DNA from: Tomocerus qinae | Lineage: Eukaryota; Arthropoda; Collembola; Entomobryomorpha; Tomoceridae | Direction of reading: 5' to 3' | Length of the DNA stretch: 64,000 nucleotides | Assembly (NCBI GenBank): GCA_020055645.1 | Contig: CM034547.1 | Location: 17,082,513 to 17,146,512, forward strand | Shown: positions 15,201-29,130 of the stretch, piece by piece | How the letters are laid out: each line of letters starts with the position of its first letter | Position numbering within the stretch: the stretch's first letter is position 1 | Translations under genes and position numbers: made by a program | The notes under the pieces: generated by a model | Seen by the model: the letters and a program-made list of their open reading frames with translations, nothing else | The model's database searches: none | What the model was told of the DNA's origin: nothing

Positions 15201-18200
15201 CATTCTAAACTATAAAATCACTTTACAAGATACGTACATACAAGTAGGAGGCTGTTATGTAAATGCGAACTTACACTTTATACGGAAAGTAATATAAGAT
15301 AAGATTATAAAATGAAAACTACAATTACAGCCTCGCACACTTATATTACTACTAACACGAGTGGCACACGCAATATAAGTGCGTGTATACTCCATCCAAT
15401 TCAATTACAATTCAGTTTTAAAGCTAAGCATTCTATTTCTGCTTCACGCATCAATTTAGACAAAAGACTCGTAATTGCACTGTTAAAAGTGTTGTGTACT
15501 GTATTACCTGTCGGGATAGCCATCTTCTTACAATGTTCCCCTTGGGATCAATCATGTATACATCCACTGCATCATCAAAAGCTCTCAAAGCCGTGTTGAT
15601 AGGAACAGTTCGAAATCTCACTGCAAATAAATTTTGCTCCCATTATCCTCTACCATTATATTTTGTCACTACTCACGACTATTACATCTATACACATGCA
15701 CTTCGTATCTGCACTCAACATCAAAAGCAAAAGAGACCGAGCAGCCCTATTCATGTCTTCCCTTTCCCCACTACCGGTTATTTGAAATAGTTACAGACAT
15801 ACAAAAGAGCAAGCTTTCGGTGCAATATTGTATTTAGGCTAGGCTCATGTCTCACCATTCACCAAAATATCGTTGCAAGTGCAATTGCAAGTTCAACTCC
15901 ATGGGCTTACTCACACAAATAGCTATAGAAAACGTAAATAGAATAGGCACACTATCAATGTATTTGTATAGATAGTTTATAGTTATGTGCAATGGCATCT
16001 TTCACTACACTTTCCCTTTCCCCCACTACTACAGTTATTGCACATCCTAATGTCCTACGATTTATCATATTCAATGTCTTAGCTCCACCACCTTTAATGT
16101 TGTAAGTGCTTAGCACGATTTACTATTCCAGTAATATCCCATTAGGTATCCAGCACTAAATTTTGATATAAACTGTTTTCTATACAATATGCTCCAGTTA
16201 TATAATTCTATTTTCCTTCCACACATTGCAGACTTATCTCTGAGCAAGTTCATAGGTCACATTCACATAATATCCTGTTATTACGCATTTTGTTAAGGCA
16301 CTAAAGACTTTAATATTGAAAGGTCTAACATTCCCCATCATTTTCATTCTCCCCCACCCTAATACATAAACAACTTAAGGAAACTGAAACAAAAAGATGA
16401 GCATAAAATCGATAAAAAAATATCTACTGTCTTGTCTTCACCTAACATTTTCACTTTTCGTTCATCCAAAACATTTGCCACTAAAGCTAATTTTATGTGC
16501 TAATAAAATATATTTTTGAGTTGATAGCATTTTGAGTCTCTAAATATCAAGTCGTTTCTTACTTTGGTTGAAAAATTACCATTGCGTGTGAAACTTTTAA
16601 TTTACCCAACTTTAAGTGGTCTAAGATGCTACGAATTGAATACCACTATATCTGGTCAGAAAATAAAAAGCAATTTATAACCTTTATAACTGGGAATGGA
16701 AACTGTCTTCGCACTAATTATATTCATCATTCAGTTAAACAGATAGAATAGCATCGAAAGAAGAGCTTCATCAGGTCTTTACCATTATTCATCAAAAAGG
16801 TCTCACTCTTACAGATTTATTTTAACAAGCAGGCAACACAAGAATATTTTCATTCATAACACATTGCGGTGAATCAGTTTAGACTTCCTAATTGAATCCA
16901 ATTAGTTTTTGACATGAACGAATGAGAATGAGAATAACATTCACACACAACAGTTCATTGCTTTGAATAGCTTTAGAAGCCATACAAAAATTTACATAGA
17001 CTGAAAACGTCGTATTCAGTTAGTTTGCGATGTAAAATGTGAGCATGGAACATTGAATTGAATTTATTAGGTAGGTGCACTTTATCACTGCCAGTCTGTG
17101 TATTCCGTACTCCGCATTTATGGTTGGGGTTAGATTAACGCGCAGCCCGGTGAGGTTGAATGAGTGTCTGAGTCTGAATCTGGTGAACGCACATTTAATA
17201 ATTTCCATAATGCATATAGAGATAAGCTACTCTATAATGGTCTCTATTAATAATATTATGGCCTTACTAGGTGGTAATATCGTGGTAGATAGGTACTACG
17301 CATACTTTATTCATAAATTCAAAGATAATTTACTAAACGAAAGTCTTCCTTCCTCTACGGATTCTGTTGTTGTTATTAATATATCATATATAATGTATCC
17401 GCTTATTCTGCCTGGCAGAAAGTTTTGCATGTCAACTTTAATAAGTCTCAATGTCTCTTAATGCAATAAATCCTGACTGAGACATTACACAATAAACTTA
17501 CTTACTCCAACTTTCTATTTTGCATCATCATATAATTTCAATAAATTATCTTAAACTTTCTGCAATTTTCTATATTTAAAGGAGGTAAGGTGGTACCAAA
17601 CTTAACCAAACAGTTTTGAGCATCGACTAAATAAATTCAATTTAAATTCGCATCTTATAATCAAACACATACAATAAAACCATCCAACATGTAAACAAAA
17701 GCACAAACAAAGTTGTACAAGCGTATAGAATACACACACTACACATAATACTAGACAGAAACATGCATTTTTGTTAGTTTAGTCATTTTATTTGACATAC
17801 CCGTTTGACCCTGCATGTATACCGGCTTGTCAGTCTGGATAAAGATGGTCATGGAACGCTGAGAGAATTTCAGTTCAGTCTCGTTGACAAAAGCAGTTCC
17901 CCCTACCAATCCGTTATCGTTTCCTTCCACTCGGAGTCGGTAATCCCCCACCACACTCGTTCTAGGAACCTATTTTTCACACAGGACTTTTTCATTAAAA
18001 TCTTAGTCGTCTTCTTTGCATGTGAAGTCTTAAGCCTAGTGCAGTGCTAACTGTGAACATAAAATCCTTGAGCGTATTCTATATAACGATACTTTTCTTT
18101 TCACTAATTCACAATGTGATAAAGTCCTCATTAACTTTCACACAACGACTCCTTACACATTGTTCAAATAGTCTAAAAAGATAACATCATTTACAAAAGC

Positions 18201-21200
18201 TTCCCCTCTCTCAAAAAAAGTTAATGTTTGACAATTTTTCGCTAGCTTACTCCACATTGAACCCTAGCTAATACTATAGGAAAGGTAGTAGTATAAATAG
18301 GTACGTAAAGAGAGGTAAAGGTACAAAGTGGGCAATGTTGATATTCATCAAGCACTTAAACCTAGGAAGACCATGATGGTAATGGTAAACTTTAACACAA
18401 AACTTTTGCCATTTCAGAATCAGACTTAATTAATCAAACTCTATCTCTATCTTATTCTTCCACTGCAACATTGATTACTATGATTACTGATATTAGTCAC
18501 TTCTATAGTACACTCGGTTGAATTCCCGTGTTTCCGCACTTACCCTTATCATCAACGTCTCAGGCATATTCGGTTGACAAACTTTCGTGTCAGAACCAAT
18601 ATCCACACCATTTCTCAAAAGCGAAGCTCTAACTTCAATCTCCTGAGACTGGGTTTGCGTTTGAAACAATGTCACTGCCACGCGGTAGACTTGGCCAGGT
18701 CGAACCACTTTGCTTGCAACGACAAAATAGCGTCTGAAAGTAAACAAGAGTTAATGCATTATAAAATTAATTTGATGTCGACAAGAGTGTACCATTAGTT
18801 TATCAATGTAATCTAGGTGTATCGTATCGGCCAGAAGTGTGCGTGCATTTCCTGATTGCCAAATTATCTGCCTTTAAATTGCAACCAATTATTCCCAAAT
18901 TAGATTCAAAACAACTTAGCTAATAAAATAGAGGAAGAGACAACGTTCCAATGTAATAACGTAAAACGTAATGTTAAATAAAGTACGACAAAATAAACTC
19001 ACATAGCTAATGCCAGTACAAAGTACAAATAGATTCCAAGTTTCAACTAATTGTCGTTCGAACTATAAAATTTTGAAGCATAAGTGGAGTGAACATCTGC
19101 AAGGAAAACTTCATTACAGCATAAAGTACTTAGATTAATAGAACAAAATGAGTGTAAAAGCAATCTCTTCGACATAGTACACCAGAAACACTACCAAACT
19201 TTTACAATTTTGGAATTATTATGTGCATTTAAAAGGCCACACTTCCAGAAGCAACATCGACATTTGGGCAATGTGTGAAATAATACGTGAGTGTAGTTAA
19301 GTGTAGTACCTAGTGGGAAAAGTAATGCGCTAATTGAATTCGCCCGTTGAGTCATTCCGACTTTTCCGACCCAATTACTGTCACAAACAAGTGTACAGAA
19401 AGAAAGTGAATGATTGCAATTGCAGTGCAAATTAAATTAGCAAGATGAATAAAATTTCACACGTGTTCATTGTCATAAAACCTTTGTGAGCTTTTTCAAC
19501 AGCTCTGCCATCAAAAAGAAGTATCCCCTTGGCTTCCCTTTCTGTAGCTAAGCAGACAGAGACGGAAAAGATAAAAAGCCAAAACTCCAGAAATTACGAC
19601 ATTCCATTCTATCTCTCTTTCACTTCTACTATATTATATGCATCCACTCCAACATCATATCAGCATAAGACATGGTGGAAAGTATACCAAATATAATATG
19701 TGCTCTACTCGTCTATACTATCATCTATATCACAAAGACCTTCTAAAACTCATTCTTCATCCTAACGTATAACATGATTCTGTCAGTTCCACGCTGAATG
19801 CTAGTAGCAGTAGTCCTATTTCCATCCACTTTACACAGGCACTACAAACCCTTGGAAATTTGGTTCATCCTTTCCTTCTGTATTAGATCAACTACATAAA
19901 ACTTTTCTACGATGTTTTCAACATTGTACCGTGTCTACTATTCTCGTGCCCATACTGCTATCTGAATAAATATAATATCTATTGCTGTCATTCAGAAGTG
20001 AAACGACAATTACACTACTACATTTTTTCTTCAACCGCTCCCTTCTTATGCATTTCTTTCTGGCTGAAGAGGACTGTGGAGTAGAAGTTAAAGTTTCTTT
20101 ATTATCAGAACAATGGAACCAAAGAAGAACCTACAATGATGTCTTTATGTGCACAAGACAGTTGATCTTAGTACTCTGTTGTACAGTAATTTAATTCAAC
20201 TCTTTACTCTCTACTCTATCACAAACATCAAAAGACTGTGTAATTGCAACAAACCAGTGTATGGTGTACACTAGACCGTTAACTTCCTTTGACTTTCTCG
20301 AAGCGTTTTATTTATACTGTAAAGAGAAAGCTGTCACATTCATGTCGGTCGACGTCTGCCATATTTTGAAAGTCAACTTGATTCGTATTATGAACAACTA
20401 CTACAGCATCGTATCGCATCAACCGAAAAGAATCAAGAGAAACTATAAAAGTTGTTCTGCTTGATGGAAAATGGGGAAATGAAAAACTAGGGTCGATATT
20501 TTACCATTTACTCAGCAGCTCTTCTCTTCTTTCACTAGATATTCGACATAAGCTGCCGAGTCCGTTTTTCCTTCCTATCCTGTTTACAAGCACCTACTTT
20601 AGTCAACTCAACCGAGTTATATAGGCATATCTACATACATATTACTTCTATGTTGTTTCCTCGTGTGATCCTGTCTATGTCTTATGCCTTCCCTGTCTGT
20701 TTCATGTGGCTTGACTTGACGTAAGCGTCTGATATTATGATGAATCAACCGGGTGCCGGGTAGGGAACCTATTGTGTTTTCCCTAACTACCTATATTGTA
20801 TTATTCTTTTTAAAAGCTATATTGAGCGAAAACTCTCAGCTTTTAGCAAAAAATACGTCCATAGATATAGCATAAATGGATAATATATGCCCACGTACGA
20901 ATTATACATACATATATATTAAAATACTACGTATTTAACTTATGTATTCTGCCTCATAAAATGTGTAGTGCAGTATGTATTTCAAGCCCTCGTCGTTCGT
21001 ACTATTAAGTACAAATGCACATTATTTATACTAACCCAAACTGTCTTGTATACTTACAATACATGTGCCTTCTTGCACTATTTACTAGATACATATCACA
21101 ATATTACATTTACATATTACATAAAAGATAGTAGTAATAGCAGTAGTGTAGAGTAGTACTTTGGACTTTGGAGCGAGCACTGTGGATAGTAGTATAATAG

Positions 21201-24200
21201 CAACTTGTTGGTGATTTTGAATTTTGTACTTCGGATGAAAAATTGACGTAGTTCATTGTCCATTCAGTTTTCACAGTTGAGACTTTTATATAAGTTTGTA
21301 TTGTGAAGCCCACAAGGGTGGTTTAACTTTTCAATTGTGAAATACTCTATGAAAGTTTACCAAAGCAAGTCTGCCTATCTCCTTTATCTATATATACACA
21401 GTGTAACTGGACTAAGGATATAATCTATAGAAAGATATTCTTTACAAGTTGAGTAGCAAGTTCTTATTACTACGGAATAATCTTTCTTTCCTTCTATAGA
21501 TATAGAGGGATGCCGGATACCTAGTCAAATCCTAAATCCTTTTTACCGATAGAGCACAACATGACCACAGCTTCTAAATATTGCCCTATACCAAATCATA
21601 TAGTTAAATATTACCATCTATTTAGCTTTTTATAACATTTATATCACCATAAAAAATAGTATAATTTACAAAGAGCACATCCAAAAATACCATCATATTA
21701 TTACTCTTCTGTTTTGCACAGCTTTTAAAAGACTGTCGTCCACTACTATACTTTGATGGTTGATACTTTAAACAGACATAGTCATATAATATAAATGCTT
21801 ATAAAATTCACTCTTATATCTTCATCTTCACTAGCTATAATATTATATACTTTAAGCTCTTTGAATCTAATCTACTTGATACTGGGTACCGTTTCGGTTC
21901 TTCTCTCACGGATGAGTGATCGCGAAAGAATTGCAAGACTACAAAGACTTTGTTACAAACAAGAACTATTTACTACGAGTAGGAAGTTCCCGATACTCCG
22001 TTTTAAGTACAAGCAATCCTACTTTGCTATTTTATGCACCACTCCACAACAGCCAAGCTCTCATTTTGAAGTTGGACCATGCTTCGAAATCGACTCCACA
22101 TCGCCGGTCGCTGCTCCAGAAAGTGTGTGTATCCAACAAATAGACACGTAAGCTATTGCACAGGCAATGGGCATATCATCTCTAAGGAATACTCCTAAAT
22201 ATCAAAGCTAACCAGGAGTACTCGCCGTTCGTTGCTCACCACTTTGAAAACAAAAATCATTTCATGGTCCCTAGTCCCTGTCTGGAAAGTGTGGATCAAA
22301 TTCAGTGGCATAGGCATGACATAGGGTATGACTAGTGCCATAAAACAACATAATAGAATGAATGTATGAATCACATAACAATACAAAGACGTATAACCAC
22401 ACTTTAACAAAACAGTTAATATACGTAACATAAGACGATTCCTATTTATATCAATGTGCATATATACAGTGCACAAAAATATACTCCTACTCGCCGAATT
22501 CTTTAACAGGGGAATGAGACGAGATTACCCATAAAATCAAATTCAACAACTCCGTCTGTAATTACATTCAAAAGAACGAATGAATACTATATACTATCCA
22601 ACGAATAGAAATCATAGAACGAACACATCCCCCTGTTCTGCTCTATAGATGAACCAAGTTACCAAAACTAATGTGTAATGTACAATTTATAATAAATAAC
22701 TAATGTAAATATGCCCATTTGCCCATGTTCTATGAATGTTTTATTATGATATAACACATAAGTATGGAGTATGGAATAGTTGATTTTGTTTACCTACATT
22801 CCTATTCCTTGTACTCTTACTTGGTTTCTATTGCTCGTTTCAAAATTTAAAATTTTAAGAAACATTAAATACGAAAAGAAAACAAATGCTAAAAAGAGGA
22901 GCTGCCCTAAATGATCGTATTCAAATACTTTAGTTATCACATTCACATTCTTAAATTTAATGCGCTCTAAATTGGAGGGAGACTGACATGAAGTGTTGAA
23001 TTTGTTGAAATGCAACTTGCAAGTTCATAATAAAACCGAACCGAGGCTTGAGCAAAGGAACCTGCTGTGAAATGTAGTGGAGGGGAACTCTGTTGTATCT
23101 CTGTATCCATGATTAAAACTTAGTCACCATGCTAATTCCCGATCTCTTTCTCAAAGGTTCCTCTGTACAACAAGATATTTCCTACATTATAATATACAAA
23201 ACATAGCAGTCTAGCCTACTTATGTATAGGGCTGGGGACCGGGGTGTATTTGCCTCTACATTATACAATCAGAATGCATGAATTAAACTTTCAGAATTCA
23301 ATCAACTGAAAACAATATTAACAAAAGTTGCCTTTGTGATGCATAGAATTAAAATGCATAGTGCCGGGTCTTTCTGACATCCCTACTCCTCCCTACCGAT
23401 TGTTTCACATAACCGCAAGGGATTCAACCGAATTTATCCTATTATTTATTTAAATAGAATTAGTATCCTACGTAGGATCAGGCCCGAATTTGCAATTTTT
23501 TAAATCGTATGTTTAAATATTTAAAAAATATCTTATTAGTGTAAGTAAGATCTGCCTTTTTGTGTTTGGGGTATAGTGAAGTGCGCGGTGAAGATGAATG
23601 TGAAGAAATGTGAAAAGGGTTTTACACAGCCTTTCGCTTTCTTGGTTACATCATATAAGTTATTTACGTGTGAGTATGACAGAAATTGGTAAAGAAACTT
23701 ACGGTTCTCGTCCTCCTCCTACATTTCCTGCATTCCGGTTATTGTTGAAATTGAAGTTTTGATTCCCACTTGGGGCACTGGAGACAATGGGACGTTGATT
23801 GTTATTAAAGGAACCAAATGGATCAATAGGCTGACGTTGACTGTTTCTATTCCTGTTATTGCTATTAGTTGGCCCAAAACTGTTGAAAGGAATGTCTGGT
23901 CTGGGTCGTGGGTTGGTTGACTCTTCGAAACCTTGACCAGACGTTTGAAACGACCCTCCGTTTCGATTATTTCTATCTTGATTATCCACGCCTGAATTCT
24001 GTCGATCCTCGATTGAATTGAAATTTGGAAATTGTGGCCTACCCTGTCGTTGCGGTACAGGCGTGGGAAGTAGGGGATATCTTGGACTTTGATTGTTTTG
24101 AATATTTATGCTTGAAAATATGTCTTTTGTGGTTTCTGATGGCAAAACTGTTGGCCCAAAAATTGATTGAGAAGACCCTTGGGTCCCAGGATCCAGTGAT

Positions 24201-24340
24201 GTATGTGATTGTGACTGGAAAATGTTCGCAATACTCTCTGGCTCTTGGCCAGAACTTAGGGTGCAAATGCAATTCAGTATCAAAACAAGCCACACCCGTC
24301 TTCGCATCATCTTTTCTTCCTGTCCAAGTTGGCACCCCAT
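5923..24340 (-). CDS. Mcr: Macroglobulin complement-related protein (Mcr, TEP family without thioester cysteine)
   Basis: Secreted or membrane-attached alpha-2-macroglobulin-type protein. In Drosophila, Mcr (Tep6) acts in septate junctions and immunity. Coding exons, read on the minus strand: 24340-23703, 18733-18544, 17969-17801, 15620-15508, 15146-15006, 14056-13859, 13640-13416, 13132-12943, 12658-12483, 12121-11870, 11689-11540, 11002-10863, 10359-10193, 9904-9681, 9348-8989, 8848-8612, 8521-8337, 8245-8143, 8060-7875, 7758-7572, 7460-7231, 7154-6993, 6900-6707, 6552-6378, 6240-5923. All junctions are GT..AG and keep frame, giving 5310 nt and 1769 residues, close to Drosophila Mcr. Order: signal peptide (about 11-32), Asn/Gln/Pro-rich stretch to about 212, macroglobulin domains from 213, LDLa 880-917, GFGLL region near 980, degenerate thioester site at 1191-1197, alpha-helical TED, receptor-binding-like domain, Cys-rich tail, terminal hydrophobic segment. 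In-frame stops lie upstream in the first exon, so the start is Met1 (24340) or Met11/12 (24310/24307); the latter directly precede the signal peptide. Confidence 0.93.
8337..8848 (-). other. Mcr: Degenerate thioester site of Mcr across two exons
   Basis: The exon at 8848-8612 ends with GDVVGPAYPTMPVNATSLLD, the conserved lead into the thioester domain. The next exon (8521-8337) opens with DSAEQNMFSFAANLYTL. Active TEPs have GCGEQNM here; this protein has DSAEQNM (residues 1191-1197), with serine in place of the reactive cysteine. The flanking EQNM and the helical region are intact, so this looks like the established Mcr-type loss of the thioester rather than a sequencing error or pseudogene. 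Confidence 0.9.
10193..10359 (-). other. Mcr: LDL-receptor class A domain exon of Mcr
   Basis: Residues 880-917 of the deduced protein carry six cysteines in the LDLa pattern (C880, C889, C895, C902, C908, C917) with the calcium-binding signature CDGIRDCSDGTDE. The last cysteine is split across the splice junction with the exon at 9904. An LDLa domain in the middle of a macroglobulin protein is the hallmark that separates Mcr from ordinary TEPs and CD109. It sits where other family members carry the bait or variable region. Confidence 0.92.
15621..17800 (-). other. Mcr: Mcr intron between exons 3 and 4 (about 2.2 kb)
   Basis: AT-rich intron without recognised genes or repeats. The 128-codon plus-strand frame at 17,075-17,461 has no recognisable domain. 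Splicing 17801 to 15620 restores a Val codon and the continuous macroglobulin sequence QGQTVRFRTVP. Confidence 0.8.
18734..23702 (-). other. Mcr: Mcr intron after first coding exon (about 5 kb)
   Basis: The GT..AG intron is phase 2. It holds no recognised repeat element. A less AT-rich pocket with overlapping open frames lies at about 21,895-22,150, and an antisense frame at 22,195-22,300. Neither matches the macroglobulin fold, and both are skipped by the frame-preserving splice from 23703 to 18733. Confidence 0.8.
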
Positions 24341-24375
24341 GCTTGACTAAATGTCTTATTCTTCTGCTCTCACAT
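23703..24375 (-). other. Mcr: Mcr first coding exon: splice acceptor, short 5' UTR, signal peptide, low-complexity N-terminus
   Basis: On the minus strand a T-rich tract ending in gcag gives a splice acceptor, so this exon starts at 24375 and 35 nt of 5' UTR precede the first ATG. TAA and TAG in the same frame upstream show that translation begins in this exon. The hydrophobic stretch VWLVLILNCICTLSSG is a typical signal peptide. About 170 residues rich in Asn, Gln, Pro, Ser and Gly follow, with no recognised domain. The donor is GTAAG at 23702-23698. The exon ends after two bases of a codon, and joining to the exon at 18733 restores Pro and then RYFVVASK, the start of the first macroglobulin domain. 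Confidence 0.85.
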
Positions 24376-27300
24376 CTGCAAACAAAAAAACATTGATTGA
24401 GATTCTTTACAAAGCGCTGAAAGTGCATTTCCGAAGCTTGGAATATATCGATCTACTTCGATACATGGCGGCAGAAAGCATTCTACCTACAAAAAAACTT
24501 CTACTCTACTCCTACTCCTAAGATTGGATACTGTGGATACTCGAACATGGACAAGCAAATCCAGTCATCCAGAAAATAATTCATAGACTTCTCACTTATG
24601 ACTTACTTCGCAAAAAATAATTATTCTCAATTCAGATTTTACGTAAACATGTATAAAATGCCGCAGTACGCTTTAACAATAATTCATTCCCCTTATAAGT
24701 ATGCACACCACCAACACCATCAAATTACATTTAATTAAGTAAGATTTTTAAACAACTATCATTCCATAATAAAAAGTGATTTTTGTGAACTAATTGCGCA
24801 TAAAGAGACAAATGATCACATGAACAACATGAACAAATGAAATTTTGTAAAATCTACAACCAGCCATGAGCTAGCTTATAATAACCAAAACCTTATAATA
24901 TCAAGTAAGCAGTGCAGTACGATGCAGTAATGCAGTCATAGCAAGTACACATTAGGATGCATATTTTATGCATGTATCGTTAGTTGAGGCAACTCAGCTA
25001 TGACAAAGAGTGAAAAGCAATAGGGTAAAGTAGCCAAAAAACGCACAACAGAAACAGTCAATACAAATGTGCATCTTTAATTTGTATTTACTGTAGTAAT
25101 GTCCAGAGTCCAGCCACAGTTCCCAATATCCCAATATCCCAATCTCAATATACTAAATTATAAGAATACTGTCATACGACCCCACTCCAATGTGGATATC
25201 GCAATTTATCCCAAACTTTACGCAGCCCTAAGTCCACATAAACCAAAAAGATTTAGCATCTATCTTTATCTAAACACACGCTGGGAAGGAATGGGAACTC
25301 TTCTGAAAAATATCCAGAAGGCATGCACTAACTGGATAGGGTGAGTCTTCCCAATACAGCCTCCTCATCAATCTCTTCAATTTAAACATACCACGGATAG
25401 CGACACGACATGACTATTACTCCACCGGATTTACTTTCCCTTTGACTTAACATAATTTCATTCCACACTCACTACATAGTCAAAGACTGCCTGTAGAGTA
25501 CATAGCTTTTTTTTAAATAGTCTTAGTTAACTTGTACTAGTATTGGTTATGTGGTAAGTTTTAACTACTAAGGTATTATAAGTAACCTAAACTATGAGAC
25601 TCCTTTGTTATTTTTATTGTATACATATGCTAGTATAGTATACAACACAACCTTGATCTCAACATCGAAAAATCATAGTATCAACCATTAAAAGATAAAT
25701 AAGAAATTTGTTCCACGATAAGTAAGCACGCGTTACTTGCTCGCAGTAAACATCAACTGTGAGTGAATAAATGTATCTACAGAGTAGAATACATATTAAG
25801 TATAAGATGATGTTTACGGGTATCAGATTGAGGTTTAGCTACTTTTGTTACACAATGATCTGTGCCTGGGTATCTGTGACTCTGTGACTAGTGGCTCATT
25901 CCGCAATACCATTACTTGTAATCTAAATCTGATTATTTTTAATCGGGAGTCGGGTGTCGTGAATTATGACTATGACTAAAACAGATAAGCTTTTACTGAG
26001 GATGAGGACTGAGATTATATGAATGAACTATAAAAATAAATCTTGATTTTGTGAAGCGTAAGTACTAAGTGCTAGTATTAAATCACTAACGACAGACAGC
26101 ACAAACAGAAATGTATCCATATCGACTCCACTGAGTACAATAATAAGCCAGCATGGGTTGCAGAGGAATGGATGAACTTGGAAAATGAAATGACCCTGTT
26201 GAACGTTTCCCTTTTAATTTACAACAGAATACCAGAAATGCTCCAAATAATTAAAAGACTGTGAGACTATCACAACGCGAGTCTACAATAGTTGGCACGA
26301 TCAGACACGCACTGCATAGATCAGGAATTTGTAAGAAAGTTTTGTCATATTTTGTCACATTTATGCCATTTACGATACAACAAGCTTAACGCATCACGAA
26401 ATCAAAGCATGGTAAACTATATCTGCTCTGTATATATACTTGTCTCTGTCTCCTTTATTTGATCACGGATAACATTTAAAAAAAAAGGTATTTACCGATT
26501 TTACTTTTACTATTATACTTGACTGAGAATCTATGTGAAGTTACCCAATGGAAGACGATGCTAGACAGAAATATGAAAACATTTTATATCATATTTTCAT
26601 TGTAATAAGACGTTTGAAGACATGGGAATGGAACAGCTTCAACTTGAAATACTACACAAAATGACCTGCTGGCTATTTGCCTTTAAACTTTCAAGTGAAG
26701 TCGAAGTAGGATGCAGAAAGAGGCTAGAGTCAACATCCGACCCTCGCCTCGCCTCGAAACAAAACAGCACAAAATAAGGCAACTCGGAAGCTTTCACTTC
26801 AGTTTAAGCAGACCCAAAGAGTCATAGAAAATTAATCGATTATGATAAAAGTGTCCCAATGGATTGGGGAGCATGGATTACATTAGGGATCATGATCACA
26901 GACCGAAGAAAAACATTCACAAACCCTCAACTCAAACCCTTAGAACTGACACTCGGGAGAATCAGCATTATTATGCAACACTAGGGCACTAATACATTAT
27001 TCTCTTTACGTAGGCCTAGACAACACAACACTATAATTATAGCAGCATCAGATTTTATGATTTGGATCTGCTCGTCTATGTTCCATACATGCTATGCTAG
27101 GATCTGAAGCTTATGCAATGCATTCTTATGCTGAGCATTTATCATAAACCCTAGACGTAATATTTGTACCCACATGTCATAAGTATTGAATTTATATTAC
27201 AGAAAAGATTATTTTCCTCCATTGAATTTGTTTAAATAAATTGAATTACTTCATAATATTTAATTTAATAAGAGAAGCATAATATTAGCCCGTTTGTTTG

Positions 27301-28871
27301 CACAAAATAGCCAAAATCTAATTTAACACTTATAGAGATGTGTAGTTAGCTACACACTCCAATAAATATGTATATCACAGACAGAACAGACCCGGACAGT
27401 CTGGTGATGATGGGCTAAAAAATAATATGCTGCTATCATCTAACAGTGGTATAAGAATTATTATTATACATAATTTTTACTACGCGTTAACTTTCAATTT
27501 CTAAACAAAATTGAAAAATGCGTCAGTTTATACAGCTATACAATGGCAATGGACAACTTACTACACAATTTAAACTAAACCTGTGCTTTGTATAAATTTC
27601 AGTATGAAAGCTTAAATTGTTAAATTCCATTTAAACTTTTTAATTAGAAAAGTCGTTCACTAGACTTTCACCAAAAGATTCCACGTGAGAAAGTTATGCG
27701 TGGATAAAATTAGTCAGTCCCATAAGGAAATGGAGAAACTAGAGAAAGCTATGACGCGTTACTTTATTCGCTCACTGTACACTACCCAGCTATGCACTCT
27801 TTAGCTTTACAATGGAACGGGAACGAGGAAGTATAACGCTCCATAACATTCCAGTTTCACACTTTCACCATGTGTCGGTGGGTTTGGCCGGTTTGGCTGT
27901 TTTACTTACAAAGATTATAGACATAGAAAATAGGCAGATATTGTTTTAAAGAAAGACATTTACATCTTCCACTTTGACAGTTTCAGTACACTCTAAAAGC
28001 TTTATATACTACTGTTTAATCAAAATACGATTTTTTTCTAAATACCTATTGTACTTTGCATAATTGCACGCTTTAGTAATAATATTACTACATCCTAAAT
28101 CCTAGTTTTGATTAGAATAGAACTAGACCTACAATAAATAGGAATTCGTGTGTGTCCTTACTTCTTTCTTACTAACTATAACTACTGAGGTCGATTTCTA
28201 AAATGGAGAGTGGAGTTTGTCATGCAAAAATTTTGAAGTGATTGAACGTTCTCAATCCAAATGAGATTACATGTCTTGCGCATATTGTGCTTGAGCAAAT
28301 CCTTATTTAAACTACACTTGCTGCAATTTATTATATTATTGCATTAATTAGTTGCAACACCAACATTTCATGGTTACAAAAGTGTATGTTTTTGACGATT
28401 TTATGCATTTAGTTAACTTTTAACTAGACACTAAAAGGACAGGATTAAGAAGAGCAAAAGGCACTTATCATAGCACTCTTATCTTAACACTAAATCAAAA
28501 CAGCTATCTTAAAATGACTAATAACTAAAACGTTACTAAAACAATTGACAATAAACCCATGCCATAATATATTACGACATACGAAGTGAGTTTTTAGAAA
28601 ACGTATTCATCTTAGTTTACTTTCACTATACTATTGTCGTGTTGGTTTTAACTGACGGAGTTTTTTTCAATTGTTAAGTGTACAACGTTGGCACATATTC
28701 ATTTGTCAAATGGAAAGACATATTTAAGCCGTTGAATAGCAAATTAACCTCAAAGCGGCATAGTCGGTTAGTGGATATTCTGGTTTCAATTCAATTTTAC
28801 CACAATCAAAACAAAAGCAAATAAATATTATTGAACCCACTAAACCAAGTATACACTTTTGAATGACTTAC
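24376..28871 (-). other. Mcr: Inferred intron in the Mcr 5' UTR
   Basis: The acceptor at the right edge of the first coding exon means that an upstream non-coding exon exists. A good candidate donor (GTAAGTC on the minus strand) lies at 28,871-28,865, which would make this 4.5 kb a 5' UTR intron. The stretch is AT-rich with only short open frames. At 25,116-25,143 there is a small imperfect tandem array of CCCAATAT-like units. Nothing else was recognised. Confidence 0.4.
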
Positions 28872-29130
28872 AAGTAAACGGGGAAAACAACTTCGTATAC
28901 AGCTCCGGAATCAGATGTCAGGAGAAGAAACGCGAGACGAGAGACACATAGATTTCCTTTTCTCCTTGACACACGTAGCTGCTATTATGTTGTCACTAGT
29001 GGTGACTGGCTGTGACTGGAACACTGACTGGAGAGAGAGATACAGAAAAGTGTAGCTGGCTCGTTGGCTGGAACAGGAAAAGTTCAGTTTTGCGTTTGCG
29101 AAGAGACTTTCACCGTCAAAGCCACTCCCC
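28872..29130 (-). promoter_or_regulatory. Candidate Mcr 5' UTR exon and promoter
   Basis: This segment is visibly richer in GC and CpG than its neighbours. It ends on the minus strand with a strong donor (CTT followed by GTAAGTC). It lies upstream of the Mcr start, in the expected direction for a leader exon, with the divergent NEDD8 gene beyond. No transcription start can be fixed from sequence, and other leader exons are possible. Confidence 0.3.

Noticed and set aside
24025..24428. Open frames of 123 and 129 codons overlapping the first Mcr exon in other frames
   Set aside because: Shadows of the real coding exon; the Mcr frame has a signal peptide, a good donor and joins in frame to MG1.
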